Source: Planctomycetota bacterium (GTDB lineage: Bacteria; Planctomycetota; JAJSAM01; JAJVHW01). From it: a DNA stretch of 64,000 bases. A program made the translations under genes and the position numbers. Each line of letters starts with the position of its first letter. Position 1 is the stretch's first letter. The notes beneath the pieces were generated by a model that saw only the letters and a program-made list of their open reading frames with translations, searched no databases and had not been told where the DNA came from. Positions 49,826 to 60,223 of the stretch are shown piece by piece. The stretch covers positions 17,064-81,063 of the forward strand of contig JAIOPE010000146.1 in NCBI GenBank assembly GCA_021414065.1. The letters are read 5' to 3'.

Positions 49826-50898
49826 ACGGATCGCGCTTCGGCCGGCTGCGCCCGAGCGCACTCGCGTTGGCCGTCGGATTCGCTGCGGCCTCGGTCGTGT
49901 CGCTCGCGCGGCCGGCCGTCGCGGGATGGTGGGACGAAGCGGGGAAGACACGCGAGGCGACGCTGGACGAAGTCGCGTCGTCCCCGGAACTGTGGCGTGA
50001 TGTTCCGGTCTCGATCGTCGTCCGTTTCGGTCGCACGCTCGACGCGCCGCCCGCGCTCGGCGCCGCCGAGTGGACGGCGTTCTCTGCGAGTTCGAGGGCG
50101 GGCAACCCGTTCACCGGCCTCGTCGTCCGCCGCGGTTCCGCGGAGGCCGCGCGCCTCGGCACGCTGCGCGACGGCGACGAACTGCGGCTGCGCGCAGTCG
50201 TGCGGGGCGGCGGGACCACGCCCGGCTCACGCACGATCGTCGAAGTCGTCGCCATCTCCGGCGCGGCCGACGCGCTTTCGACCGATGAACTCGCCCTGCT
50301 CCGCCGCGCCGACGACATGATGACGAAGGACAACGGGGGCGCCGCCGAACGGCTCGTGCGAACCGTGCTCGACGCACGCGAGTTCGCGCCGCCGATCCGC
50401 GCGGAACTCTGGCGCCGCGTCGCCCGTGCCGAACGAGCGCAGAAGAAGCTCGACGCCGCGGCGGCCTCCTTCCGCAACGCGCTCGCCGCCGCGCCCGACG
50501 ACACGACGTCTGCCCGGGAACTGGCGGACCTGCGCGACGTCCTCGCATCCGCGGCGGCTCGCGCCGCGAAGTCGGCCGACACCACGGCGTCGGCCACCGG
50601 CGGCGGGTCGTCTCCGTCGCAGTCTTCATCGAAGTCTCCGCTGCAATCGCCCCCCCCAGCCGACGCATCGGCCCGGACATCCCGTCCGTTCCCGGTGGCC
50701 CCCGTCGCCACCGCCCCCGCCCCGGCCGCGATCCCCGTTCCGATCGCAGGCGCACGCCTGGCGCCGCCCCGCGACCGTGACGGAACGCCCGCCGTGCCGC
50801 CGCAGCCGAAGTCCCCCGTCGTCGTGCTCCCCACGCCGGCGCCCCAGGTTGACGAGCTCCTGCCTCCGCCTGCGCCGAAGCTGGCCGCGCCGAAGTAG
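49822..50898 (+). CDS. secreted TPR-like protein with Pro-rich tail
   Basis: A 358-residue protein whose ATG overlaps the FlgM-like stop (ATGA). Signal peptide at residues 1-35 (ALALAVGFAAASVVSLARPAVAG). Residues 40-155 are strand-rich and may form an OB-like fold (PVSIVVRFGR, DELRLRAVVRGG). Residues 160-250 form paired helices resembling a tetratricopeptide unit (RRVARAERAQKKLDAAAASFRNALAAAPDD). A Ser/Ala then Pro-rich segment of about 110 residues ends the protein. It probably acts in the envelope; the partner is unknown. Confidence 0.7.
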   Translation: MNGSRFGRLRPSALALAVGFAAASVVSLARPAVAGWWDEAGKTREATLDEVASSPELWRDVPVSIVVRFGRTLDAPPALGAAEWTAFSASSRAGNPFTGLVVRRGSAEAARLGTLRDGDELRLRAVVRGGGTTPGSRTIVEVVAISGAADALSTDELALLRRADDMMTKDNGGAAERLVRTVLDAREFAPPIRAELWRRVARAERAQKKLDAAAASFRNALAAAPDDTTSARELADLRDVLASAAARAAKSADTTASATGGGSSPSQSSSKSPLQSPPPADASARTSRPFPVAPVATAPAPAAIPVPIAGARLAPPRDRDGTPAVPPQPKSPVVVLPTPAPQVDELLPPPAPKLAAPK

Positions 50899-50907
50899 TC
50901 GCGCTGC

Positions 50908-50955
50908 GACGTCACCTCCCGACGTCACCTCCCGACGTTGCCTCCCGACGTTGCC
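50908..50955. repeat. 13-bp tandem repeat, 3.7 units
   Basis: GACGTCACCTCCC occurs twice back to back, followed by GACGTTGCCTCCC and a partial GACGTTGCC. The block begins 10 bp after the stop of the secreted TPR-like gene and lies upstream of the CsaA-like gene. Confidence 0.75.
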
Positions 50956-51003
50956 GCGCGTGCCTACTGTGAACTTCGCCCGGCCCCCAGTAACCTCCGC
51001 GCC

Positions 51004-51324
51004 ATGATCACGATCGACGACTTCAAGAAGGTCGAGCTGCGCACGGCGAAGGTCCTGCAGGTGGACCCCCATCCGAACGCCGACCGCCTCTGGGTGCTGC
51101 AGCTCGAAGTCGGCGCCGAGCGCCGCCAGATCGTCGCTGGCATCCGTGCGCACTACACGGCGGAACAGCTCCTCGGGAAGACGATCGTGATGGTCGCGAA
51201 CCTCGAACCCGCGATGCTCCGAGGCGTCGAGAGCCAGGGCATGCTGCTCGCCGTGCGCGACGGCGAGAAGGTCGTCACGCTGACGACCGACCAGCCCACG
51301 AACACCGGACTCCAGGTCTCCTAG
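51004..51324 (+). CDS. tRNA-binding domain protein (CsaA/MetG C-terminal family)
   Basis: A 106-residue OB-fold protein. The sequence FKKVELRTAKVLQVDPHPNADRLWVLQLEVG is the EMAP-II/MetG beta signature, followed by QIVAGIRAHYTAE, TIVMVANLEPAMLRGVESQGMLLA and a short end. These domains bind tRNA and either assist methionyl-tRNA synthetase or act as the CsaA-like stand-alone protein. It precedes recN with an 11-bp gap on the same strand, a plausible operon. Confidence 0.93.
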   Translation: MITIDDFKKVELRTAKVLQVDPHPNADRLWVLQLEVGAERRQIVAGIRAHYTAEQLLGKTIVMVANLEPAMLRGVESQGMLLAVRDGEKVVTLTTDQPTNTGLQVS

Positions 51325-51335
51325 CCCCGCCGACC

Positions 51336-53018
51336 ATGCTCCGCGAACTGCGCGTCCGGAACCTCGCGCTACTCGACGACGTTCGCGTCGCCTACGGTGA
51401 GGGCTTCCACGTCGTGACGGGCGCGACGGGCTCCGGCAAGAGCCTGCTTCTCGCGGCGCTCGACCTCCTGCTCGGAGGGCGCTTCTCGAAGGAACTCCTG
51501 CGCACCGGCGCAGACGACGTGCGCGTCGAGGGGCTCTTCGAGATCGCCGACGCGGCCACGCGGAGAGTGGTCTCCGAGTTGCTCGGCGCCAGCAGCGACG
51601 ACGACGTGGACGACCCCACCTACGAGATCGTCCTGCGCCGCCGCGTGGACGCGAACGGCCGCAACCGCTGCGAGGTGAACGGAAGCCTGGTGCCCGTCTC
51701 GACGCTCCGCGCGCTCGGCCGGTTGCTCGTCGAGATCCACGGCCAGAGCGAGCACCAGGCGCTCCTCGAGTCGTCGGTGCAGACGCACCTGCTGGACCGC
51801 GCCGCGGGCCTGGTCGAGCGTCGCGACGCGTTCGCCGCGAAACTCGCCGAGTGGCACGCCGCCGCCGCGCGCCTCGCCGACCTGACCGGCAACGCGGCTG
51901 CGCGCCGCGCCCGCCTGGAATCCATCGAACAGGTCATCCACGAGATCCGCGAGGCGAAGCTGCACTCGGGCGAACAGGACGAACTGCGTCGCGAGCGCAC
52001 GCTCCTCGGCGACGCCACCCGCCACGCAGAGGCGCTCGCCGCCGCCATCGCGCTGATCGACGGCGAGCGTGATTCGGCCGGTGCGGTGGACCAGCTCGGA
52101 CGCGCGGCGCGTGCCATCGAAGCCACGTCGAGTCTCGATCCCAGGGTCAAGGACGCCCTCGAGTCGCTCGAGACCGCGGCATCCGCAGCGTCCGACGCCG
52201 TGCGCACGCTCAGCGATGCCGCCGACCGCATCGAGTCGAATCCGGCGCGCCTCGAAGAGGTGGACGAGCGCATCGCGTCGATCGGCCACGTGCTCCGACG
52301 CCACGGCCCCACCGAGGCGGATGCGGTGCGCACGCTCGCGGAGGCCGAAGCCGAGGCGACGGGCCTTCGTTGCAGCGACGGGGACTCGTCCGCGCTCAGC
52401 GCGAAGTGCGCAGCCCTCGAGCAGGAGACGCTCGATTCCGGCCGCGCGCTCGACGACGCGCGGCGCAAAGCGGGCAAGCGTTTCGCCGAGGCCGTGAAGA
52501 CGTCGCTCGCAGATCTCGGCATGCCGGGCACGCGCTTCGAGGTGTCGGTGGGCGCCGAGGCCCACGCGTCGAACGCGACGGCGCTCGGGCTCTCGAAGGT
52601 CGAGTTCCTCGTCTCGCCGAACCCAGGCGAGGATCTGAGGCCGATGGCGCGCATCGCGTCCGGCGGCGAACTCGCGCGCATCGCGCTGTCGATCCGCGGC
52701 GAACTCGCCGGGCGCGATGGCGTCCCACTGCTGGTCTTCGACGAGATCGACGCCGACGTCGGTCCGCGCCTCGGCGCCGTCATCGGCGAACGACTGCGGC
52801 GCCTCGCCCACCCGAAGGACGGCCCGCGACAGGTCCTCGCCGTGACGCACCTCTCGCAGGTCGCGGAGGCGGCGGACCACCACCTGCGGGTCTCGAAGCG
52901 CACCGACGACGGTCGCACCGTGTCGAGCGTGGAAGTTGTCACCGGACCGGAGCGCGAGCGCGAGCTGACGGAGATGCGCGGCGAGAAGCGAGCACCCGGA
53001 AAGCAGCGAGATGCTTGA
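51336..53018 (+). CDS. recN: DNA repair ATPase RecN
   Basis: A 560-residue SMC-like protein. Walker A GATGSGKS (residues 28-35), the Q-loop HGQSEHQALLES near residue 140, a long coiled-coil arm from about 160 to 370, and the C-terminal ABC signature RIASGGELARIALSIR with Walker B LLVFDEIDADVG (about 460-475) followed by HLSQVAEAADHHL. RecN acts early in double-strand-break repair to hold DNA ends. The stop overlaps manA by 8 bp. Confidence 0.97.
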   Translation: MLRELRVRNLALLDDVRVAYGEGFHVVTGATGSGKSLLLAALDLLLGGRFSKELLRTGADDVRVEGLFEIADAATRRVVSELLGASSDDDVDDPTYEIVLRRRVDANGRNRCEVNGSLVPVSTLRALGRLLVEIHGQSEHQALLESSVQTHLLDRAAGLVERRDAFAAKLAEWHAAAARLADLTGNAAARRARLESIEQVIHEIREAKLHSGEQDELRRERTLLGDATRHAEALAAAIALIDGERDSAGAVDQLGRAARAIEATSSLDPRVKDALESLETAASAASDAVRTLSDAADRIESNPARLEEVDERIASIGHVLRRHGPTEADAVRTLAEAEAEATGLRCSDGDSSALSAKCAALEQETLDSGRALDDARRKAGKRFAEAVKTSLADLGMPGTRFEVSVGAEAHASNATALGLSKVEFLVSPNPGEDLRPMARIASGGELARIALSIRGELAGRDGVPLLVFDEIDADVGPRLGAVIGERLRRLAHPKDGPRQVLAVTHLSQVAEAADHHLRVSKRTDDGRTVSSVEVVTGPERERELTEMRGEKRAPGKQRDA

Positions 53019-53958
53019 CTTCGTGCCGTACCCGCTCGTCCTCGGGCCCCGCCTCCTCGAGAAGCCATGGGGTGGCCGCCGCATCGAGACGGTGCTCGGC
53101 CGCGCGCTCCCCGCCGGTCAGAGGATCGGCGAGTCGTGGGAAGTCTACGACCGCGACGGCGGGTCGAGCGTGGTCCTGAACGGACCGCTCGCCGGCCGCA
53201 CGCTCGCGTCACTCCGCGGCGACACGCCGTTCCCGTTCATCGTGAAGATCCTCGACGCGGCGGAGAACCTCTCGGTCCAGGTCCACCCTGACGCCGCAGC
53301 AGCCGCGCGTCTCGGCGGAGAGGCGAAGACCGAGTGCTGGTTCGTCCTGCACGCCGAGCCCGGCGCGAAGGTGTTCCGCGGACTCCGCTCGGGCGTGACG
53401 AAAGAAGAGCTCGCCGCCGCCCTGGCGAACGGCTCCGTCGAAACGTGTCTCCACTCCTTCGAAGTCACCATGGGAGACACGGTGTTCGTCCCCGCCGGCA
53501 CGGTCCACACGATCGGCCGGGGCGTGCTCCTTGCCGAGGTCCAGCAGAACAGCGACACGACGTACCGCATGTTCGACTGGGGGCGTCCGCGGGAGATCCA
53601 CGTCCGCGAGGCGCTCGACTCGATCCACTTCGGCCCACGCAGTCCGGACAAGATCCCTGCCCAGCTCCTGTCGGACGACGGCCAACTCGCGCGCCTGCTG
53701 ATGATCCAGTGCCCCTACTTCACCGTGGATTCCATTGAAGCGACGGGCACATTCACGCTCGATGTCGAGCCGTCGCCGACCGGCGTCCCGGCCGTGCTGC
53801 ACGTCTTCGCGGGCGAGGGCGAACTCCGCCCGTTCCGCCGTGGCGTGTCCCCCGTCGGTTTCACGCGCGGCACCACGATCCTGCTCCCGACGCGCGACCT
53901 CGACTTCGAGCTCGCGTCAGGGGCGACCGTGGTCCGGGCAATGCTGTTCCGCGGCTGA
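53011..53958 (+). CDS. manA: mannose-6-phosphate isomerase, class I
   Basis: A 315-residue cupin isomerase of the type I PMI family. The zinc ligands line up: Q90 and H92 in VQVHPD, E108 in KTECW and H166 in GTVHTIG. The N-terminus KPWGG and middle GESWEVYDR match the family. It interconverts mannose-6-phosphate and fructose-6-phosphate and supplies GDP-mannose for polysaccharides. Its start lies inside the end of recN (8-bp overlap), indicating coupling. Confidence 0.93.
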   Translation: MLDFVPYPLVLGPRLLEKPWGGRRIETVLGRALPAGQRIGESWEVYDRDGGSSVVLNGPLAGRTLASLRGDTPFPFIVKILDAAENLSVQVHPDAAAAARLGGEAKTECWFVLHAEPGAKVFRGLRSGVTKEELAAALANGSVETCLHSFEVTMGDTVFVPAGTVHTIGRGVLLAEVQQNSDTTYRMFDWGRPREIHVREALDSIHFGPRSPDKIPAQLLSDDGQLARLLMIQCPYFTVDSIEATGTFTLDVEPSPTGVPAVLHVFAGEGELRPFRRGVSPVGFTRGTTILLPTRDLDFELASGATVVRAMLFRG

Positions 53959-53960
53959 CG

Positions 53961-54015
53961 TTCACCGTCGGTTCACCGTCGGTTCGCCGTCCGTTCGCCG
54001 TCCGTTCACTGTCCG
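53961..54015. repeat. 11-bp tandem repeat, five units
   Basis: Five units of 11 bp immediately after the manA stop: TTCACCGTCGG twice, TTCGCCGTCCG twice, TTCACTGTCCG once. It fills half of the convergent space to the next gene. Paired units suggest stepwise duplication by slippage. Confidence 0.8.
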
Positions 54016-54047
54016 TTGGCCCAGCCCGGACGCCGTAGGCAGCGCTG

Positions 54048-54473
54048 CTACTGGAACGACGCCTTCACCTCGGCGCGGTTCATGACGACGAGCCCCCAGA
54101 TCGCGAAGGGCGCCGCGAGAATGCAGCAGCAACTGTTGCAGTCGAGGATCGCCAGGATGCACGCGGTCATCGCGAGCCCGTACGACGACAGCTTCATCAT
54201 CTTCAGGCTGCCGAAGATGATGAACACGTTCAAGAGGAAGAACCCGATGGCCATCACCTTCTGCAGCGGACCGACCATCGACATCATCTGGTCCACCTGC
54301 TCCTTCGGCAGTTTCATCATCTCGTAGACGGCGCGGGCGTCGTCGGGCTTCTGCATCAATCCGAAAAGCGAGACGACCGCCCCGATCGAAGCGGCGACGA
54401 TCATGCCGATGGCGGGGCCCTTCAGCGCAGAGGCAGCGGCAGCCCGGTTCGGGGCGTCAGGTTCGAGGCTCAT
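54048..54473 (-). CDS. small membrane protein with Cys cluster
   Basis: A 141-residue integral membrane protein; the ATG is preceded by GGAGG. Three or four hydrophobic segments: AIGMIVAASIGAVVSLFGL, a helix pair at about residues 70-90 (KVMAIGFFLLNVFIIFG), and MTACILAILDCNSCCCILAAPFAIWGLVVM, which carries CNSCCC next to a Pro. The tail NRAEVKASFQ is short and cytoplasmic. Proteins with this late-Cys layout occur in many planctomycetes, but I recognise no named family. It converges on manA. Confidence 0.7.
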   Translation of the reverse strand: MSLEPDAPNRAAAASALKGPAIGMIVAASIGAVVSLFGLMQKPDDARAVYEMMKLPKEQVDQMMSMVGPLQKVMAIGFFLLNVFIIFGSLKMMKLSSYGLAMTACILAILDCNSCCCILAAPFAIWGLVVMNRAEVKASFQ

Positions 54474-54526
54474 GGCGTGTTCCTCCCGTGGCGTGAGAGC
54501 GTCACGATAGCGACGCGTAGGGAGCC

Positions 54527-54577
54527 GGGGACAGGGTTAAGTTAAGCCTGTCCCCGCACGGGACCTTGTCCCCGTGC
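54527..54577. repeat. REP-like double hairpin (GGGGAC/GTCCCC)
   Basis: GGGGACAGG (54527-54535) pairs with CCTGTCCCC (54547-54555) around GTTAAGTTAAG. A second pairing, GCACGGG (54556-54562) with CCCGTGC (54571-54577), follows with loop ACCTTGTC. The second sits directly after the acyl-CoA dehydrogenase stop on the minus strand and may end that operon. The GGGGAC palindrome is shared with the element at 27595. Confidence 0.7.
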
Positions 54578-55741
54578 TCAGAAGCCGCAGCCGTCCTTCA
54601 CCAGCGAGCGGCCGATGACCATGCGCTGGATCTCGCTCGTGCCCTCGCCGATCTCGCAGAGCTTGGCGTCGCGGTACAAGCGCTCGACGTCGTACTCGCG
54701 GACGAAGCCGTAGCCGCCCATGACCTGGATGGCCATGTCGGAGGCCTTCGTCCCGACCTCGCTGGCGAAGAGCTTCGCCATCGACGCCTGCCGCGCGAAG
54801 GGTTGGTCGGCGTCCTTGAGCATCGCAGCGTGGTAGACGAGGTGGCGCGCGCCCTCGATCCAGGTCGCCATGTCGGCGAGCTTGAACGCCACTCCCTGGA
54901 GGTCCGAGATCGGACCGCCGAACGCTCGGCGCTGCTGCGCGTAGGGCAACGCGCGGTCGAGGGCACCCTGGGCGATCCCGAGGCCGAGCGCGCCGATGCT
55001 GATGCGGCCGCCGTCGAGCGTCTGCATGAACTTCTTGAAGCCCACGCCGATCTGCACCTCGCCGCCGAGCACGTTCGCCACGGGGATGCGGCAATCCTCG
55101 AAGTGGATCATGCGCGTGTCGGACGCCCGCATGCCGAGCTTCTTCTCGAGCTTGCCCTGGACGAGCCCCGGCGTGCCCTTCTCGACGACGAACGCGGTGA
55201 TCTGCTTGCGTCCGGCGGCGTCGGTGCCGGTGACCGCCGTGAAGACGATCGTGGAGGCGTAGCTGCCGTTCGTGCAGTACATCTTCGCGCCGTTGACGAC
55301 GAACTCGTTGCCGTCGCGGACCGCCGTCGTCTTAGTCGCCTGCGCGTCGGAGCCGGCGTCCGGCTCCGTCAGCCCGAACGCGCCGATCGCCTGACCGCTC
55401 GCGAGCTGCGGGATCCAGCGCATCTTCTGCTCTTCGGTGCCGAACGCCAGGATCGGATACGTTCCGAGGCCGACGTGCGCCGCGATCGTGAGCGCCGTGC
55501 TGCCGCAGTGGCGCGCGACCTCCTCGATCAGGATCGAGTTGGACAGGTTGTCCATCCCCGCGCCGCCGTACTTCTCGGGGACCGGCACGCCGAGGAGCCC
55601 GAGCTCGCCCAGGGCCTTCACCGCGTCCCAGGGAAACGCGCACGTCTCGTCGATCTCGCGAGCCTTCGGCGCGACCACCTTCGCGACGACGTCGCGCACG
55701 GTCTGCCGGATCATCAGGTGTTGTTCTTGGAGGTAGAGCAT
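54578..55741 (-). CDS. acyl-CoA dehydrogenase
   Basis: A 387-residue FAD-dependent dehydrogenase; ATG at 55741. Family marks: GVPVPEKYGGAGMD, the FAD-contacting GAFGLTEPDAGSD (about residues 119-131), a middle strand domain with GRKQITAFVVEKG, and the C-terminal QVMGGYGFVREYDVERLYRDAKLCEIGEGTSEIQ, whose Glu in GEGT is the catalytic base of short- and branched-chain members. It lies 113 bp after the mutase B12 subunit gene on the same strand and before a hairpin. It likely oxidises a short or branched acyl-CoA in the same pathway. Confidence 0.93.
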   Translation of the reverse strand: MLYLQEQHLMIRQTVRDVVAKVVAPKAREIDETCAFPWDAVKALGELGLLGVPVPEKYGGAGMDNLSNSILIEEVARHCGSTALTIAAHVGLGTYPILAFGTEEQKMRWIPQLASGQAIGAFGLTEPDAGSDAQATKTTAVRDGNEFVVNGAKMYCTNGSYASTIVFTAVTGTDAAGRKQITAFVVEKGTPGLVQGKLEKKLGMRASDTRMIHFEDCRIPVANVLGGEVQIGVGFKKFMQTLDGGRISIGALGLGIAQGALDRALPYAQQRRAFGGPISDLQGVAFKLADMATWIEGARHLVYHAAMLKDADQPFARQASMAKLFASEVGTKASDMAIQVMGGYGFVREYDVERLYRDAKLCEIGEGTSEIQRMVIGRSLVKDGCGF

Positions 55742-55854
55742 GGAACCGACCGTTCTACGAGGCGGGGGGCGTGCCGGACGACCTAACTCTCGCCCCGGCG
55801 GCACGGGCCGGTTGGAAGACGCGAAGGGCGTGACGCGACGCTCTCAGCGACGGC

Positions 55855-56286
55855 TCAGAGCACGCCGGCGGCGGACCTCTCGGCGCGGCGGCGGCCGACC
55901 TCGTCCTTCACGTAGACGGCGATGTCGGCCATCGGCGTGCCGGGCCCGAAGAGGCGGCCGACGCCCAGAGTCGAGAGGGCGACGATGTCCTCGTCGGGGA
56001 TGACTCCCCCGCCCGTGAGCAGGATGTGCTGGAGGCCCTTCTCGTTGAGCAACTGCAGGACCTTCGGGAAGATCGTCATGTGCGCAGCGGAGTGCATCGA
56101 GAGGCCGATCGCATCGACGTCTTCCTGCATCGCGCTCTCGACGATCATCGACGGCGTCTGACGGAGGCCCGTGTAGATGACCTCCATGCCGGCGTCGCGG
56201 AGGGCCGCGGCGACGACCTTCGCCCCGCGGTCGTGACCGTCGAGGCCCGGTTTGCAGACGAGGACGCGGATCTTGCGTTCAGTCAT
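55855..56286 (-). CDS. methylmalonyl-CoA mutase, cobalamin-binding subunit
   Basis: A 143-residue B12-binding domain. The base-off signature DGHDRG (residues 16-21) places the cobalt-ligating His, followed by LSMHSAAHM and TGGGVIP that clasp the nucleotide tail. The large subunit is separate and ends 1 bp upstream, so the enzyme is split as in several archaeal and planctomycete-like genomes. GGAG lies before the ATG. Confidence 0.95.
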   Translation of the reverse strand: MTERKIRVLVCKPGLDGHDRGAKVVAAALRDAGMEVIYTGLRQTPSMIVESAMQEDVDAIGLSMHSAAHMTIFPKVLQLLNEKGLQHILLTGGGVIPDEDIVALSTLGVGRLFGPGTPMADIAVYVKDEVGRRRAERSAAGVL

Positions 56287-56287
56287 G

Positions 56288-57993
<1,706 letters not shown>

Positions 57994-57997
<4 letters not shown>

Positions 57998-58980
57998 GGC
58001 TCGTTCCCGGGGAGGATATGGGAAGCGGCACCGTAAGGCGTGGTCCGTCCGGCGCGGACGTCCGCGACGAGGGCCGCCAGCCTCGCCGCAGCCTCGGGCC
58101 GGCCGAACAGCCGGGACCGCATCTCCGACTCGACGAGCAGGCGGATGCGCTGCTCGATACGCCGCACGCGGCGCGAGTCCGTGCCGCTCGTCTGGTTCTG
58201 ATGAGCGCGGTGCTTCTCGAGCGCCGCGACGAGGTCCGGCACGCCCACCGTAGTCGTCGAGACGACGCGGACGACCGGCGGAAGCCACGTGTCGGCGCCG
58301 TGCGGCCGGAGCCCGAGCATCCCGAGGATCTCCTGCTCGAGACGGTCCGCGCCCGGGCGGTCGGCCTTGTTCACCGCGTAGACGTCGGCGATCTCCATCA
58401 GCCCGGCCTTCATCGCCTGGACCGCGTCGCCCGCTTCCGGGTGAAGCACGACAACGATCGAGTCGGCCGCGTGGACCACCTCGACCTCGGTCTGCCCGAC
58501 GCCGACCGTCTCGATGAGGATGACGTCCTTCCCCGAAGCGTCGAGGACGTCGCACGCTTCCTGGGCCGACGCGCAGAGCCCGCCGAGGTCGCCGCGCGAC
58601 GCCATCGACCGGATGAACACGCCGCTGTCGCCGTGCGCCACGCCCATCCGCACGCGGTCGCCGAGCAACGCGCCGCCCGTGAACGGGCTCGACGGGTCCA
58701 CGGCGATCACCCCGACCGTGCGCCCCGACTTCCGGAAGTGCGCGATGAGCGCCGCGACGAGCGTGGACTTGCCTGCACCCGGGGGCCCGGTGATGCCGAG
58801 TCGCCAGGCGCGGCCGGTGTCCGGCCACAGTTCGTGGAGGAGCGCTGCCGCGACGGGCTCGCGGTTCTCGACGAGCGTCAGCGCGCGGGCGACGGCCGAC
58901 GGCTCGCCCTTCCGGACCCGCTCGGTGAGCGCGCGGACCCGGGCGTCAACCGTGGACGCGAGAGGTGCCCCGTCGGTCAC
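57994..58980 (-). CDS. meaB: MeaB-type GTPase, chaperone of methylmalonyl-CoA mutase
   Basis: A 328-residue G3E-family GTPase. P-loop GPPGAGKS (residues 65-72), [34 protein letters not shown] (switch region) and [10 protein letters not shown] (base recognition) are all intact. MeaB gates cofactor loading and protects the mutase from inactivation. The start is GTG at 58980, overlapping the acyl-CoA dehydrogenase stop (GTGA); its stop overlaps the mutase start. This double coupling fixes stoichiometry. Confidence 0.95.
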
Positions 58981-60125
58981 TTGGCCTCGAGCACGCTCCG
59001 CGCGATCACGAGCTTCTGGATCTCCGTCGTGCCCTCGTAGATTTCCGTGATGCGGGCGTCGCGCATGTACCGCTCGACCGGGAAGTCCTCGAGGTAGCCC
59101 GCGCCGCCGTGGATCTGCACGGCTTCGCGCGCCGCGAAGTTCGCCGTGCGCGACGCGAGGAGCTTCGCCTGCGCCGCCTCCGACGTGTGCGGGCGGCCGA
59201 GGTCCTTCAGCCACGCGGCGCGCAGCGTCATCAGCGTGGCCGCCTCGATGCGCGCCTTCATCTCGGCGAGCTTGAACTGGATCGCCTGGAACTGCGCGAT
59301 CGGCTTGCCGAACGCCTGCCGCTCCTTCGCGTACTTCACGGCCGCCGCGAGCGACGCCTCGGCGATCCCGATCGCCTGCGAAGCGATGCCGATGCGCCCG
59401 CCGTCGAGCGTGTCCATCCCGATCGGGAAGCCACGCCCCGCCTCGCCCAGCACGTTCGCCTTCGGCACGCGGCAGTTCTCGAAGACGAGTTCGCACGTCG
59501 AGGACGCGCGGATGCCCATCTTGTGTTCCTTCTTGCTCACGATGAAGCCGGGCGTGCCCCGCTCGACGAGGAACGCCGTGATTCCCTGGTGCTTCTTCAG
59601 TCCCTTCTCGGTGCGCGCGAACACGATGAACAGGTCGGCGTGCGACGCGCTCGTCACCCAGAGCTTGGTCCCGTCGAGCACGTAGTCGTCGCCGTCGGCG
59701 CGGGCCGAGCAGACGAGCGCCGCGGCGTCGCTGCCCGAGTTCGCCTCGGACAGACTGTACGCGCCGAGCAGTTCGCCCGTCGCGAGCCGCGGGAGGTACT
59801 TCGCCTTCTGCGCCTCCGTGCCGAACTTGAGGAGGGGCGCCGTGAGCAGGCTGTTGTGGACCGAGAGCGTCACGCCCGTCGAGGCGCACGCCTTGTTGAC
59901 CTCGATCAGCACGAGCACGAGGGCCTGGTTGCTGAGCGCCGGGCCGCCGTAGGCCTCCGGGACGCAGATCCCCGTGAACCCGTACTCCCCCGCCTTCTTG
60001 AACTGCTCCAGCGGGAACACGCCCGTCAGGTCGCGCTCGGCGGCGCCCGGGGCGACCCACTTCTCGGCGTACTCGCGCGCCGCGTCGCGGATCATCGTCA
60101 GGTCTTCTGAGAGGTCGAAATCCAT
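58977..60125 (-). CDS. acyl-CoA dehydrogenase, butyryl-CoA type
   Basis: A 382-residue acyl-CoA dehydrogenase; GAGG site before the ATG at 60125. GICVPEAYGGP, AYSLSEANSGSDAA (flavin contact), VTSASHADLFIVFA, HKMGIRASSTCELVFENCRVP and the C-terminal VQIHGGAGYLEDFPVERYMRDARITEIYEGTTEIQ carry the family pattern, with the catalytic Glu in YEGT as in short-chain and butyryl enzymes. It heads the minus-strand operon that continues with meaB, the mutase subunits and another dehydrogenase. Confidence 0.94.
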   Translation of the reverse strand: MDFDLSEDLTMIRDAAREYAEKWVAPGAAERDLTGVFPLEQFKKAGEYGFTGICVPEAYGGPALSNQALVLVLIEVNKACASTGVTLSVHNSLLTAPLLKFGTEAQKAKYLPRLATGELLGAYSLSEANSGSDAAALVCSARADGDDYVLDGTKLWVTSASHADLFIVFARTEKGLKKHQGITAFLVERGTPGFIVSKKEHKMGIRASSTCELVFENCRVPKANVLGEAGRGFPIGMDTLDGGRIGIASQAIGIAEASLAAAVKYAKERQAFGKPIAQFQAIQFKLAEMKARIEAATLMTLRAAWLKDLGRPHTSEAAQAKLLASRTANFAAREAVQIHGGAGYLEDFPVERYMRDARITEIYEGTTEIQKLVIARSVLEAK

Positions 60126-60223
60126 GGAGGGCCTCGCGGGGTCTGGGGGGACCGCCGAGGCTAGCCCGGAGGCGCCGGAGCGCGGCGCGGATTGCGCTGG
60201 GGAAGGCGGCAGCTCCGAGTGAC

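Noticed and set aside
50908..50955. CRISPR-like or transposon-end array
   Set aside because: A plain 13-bp tandem repeat without spacers, inverted ends or an associated gene.
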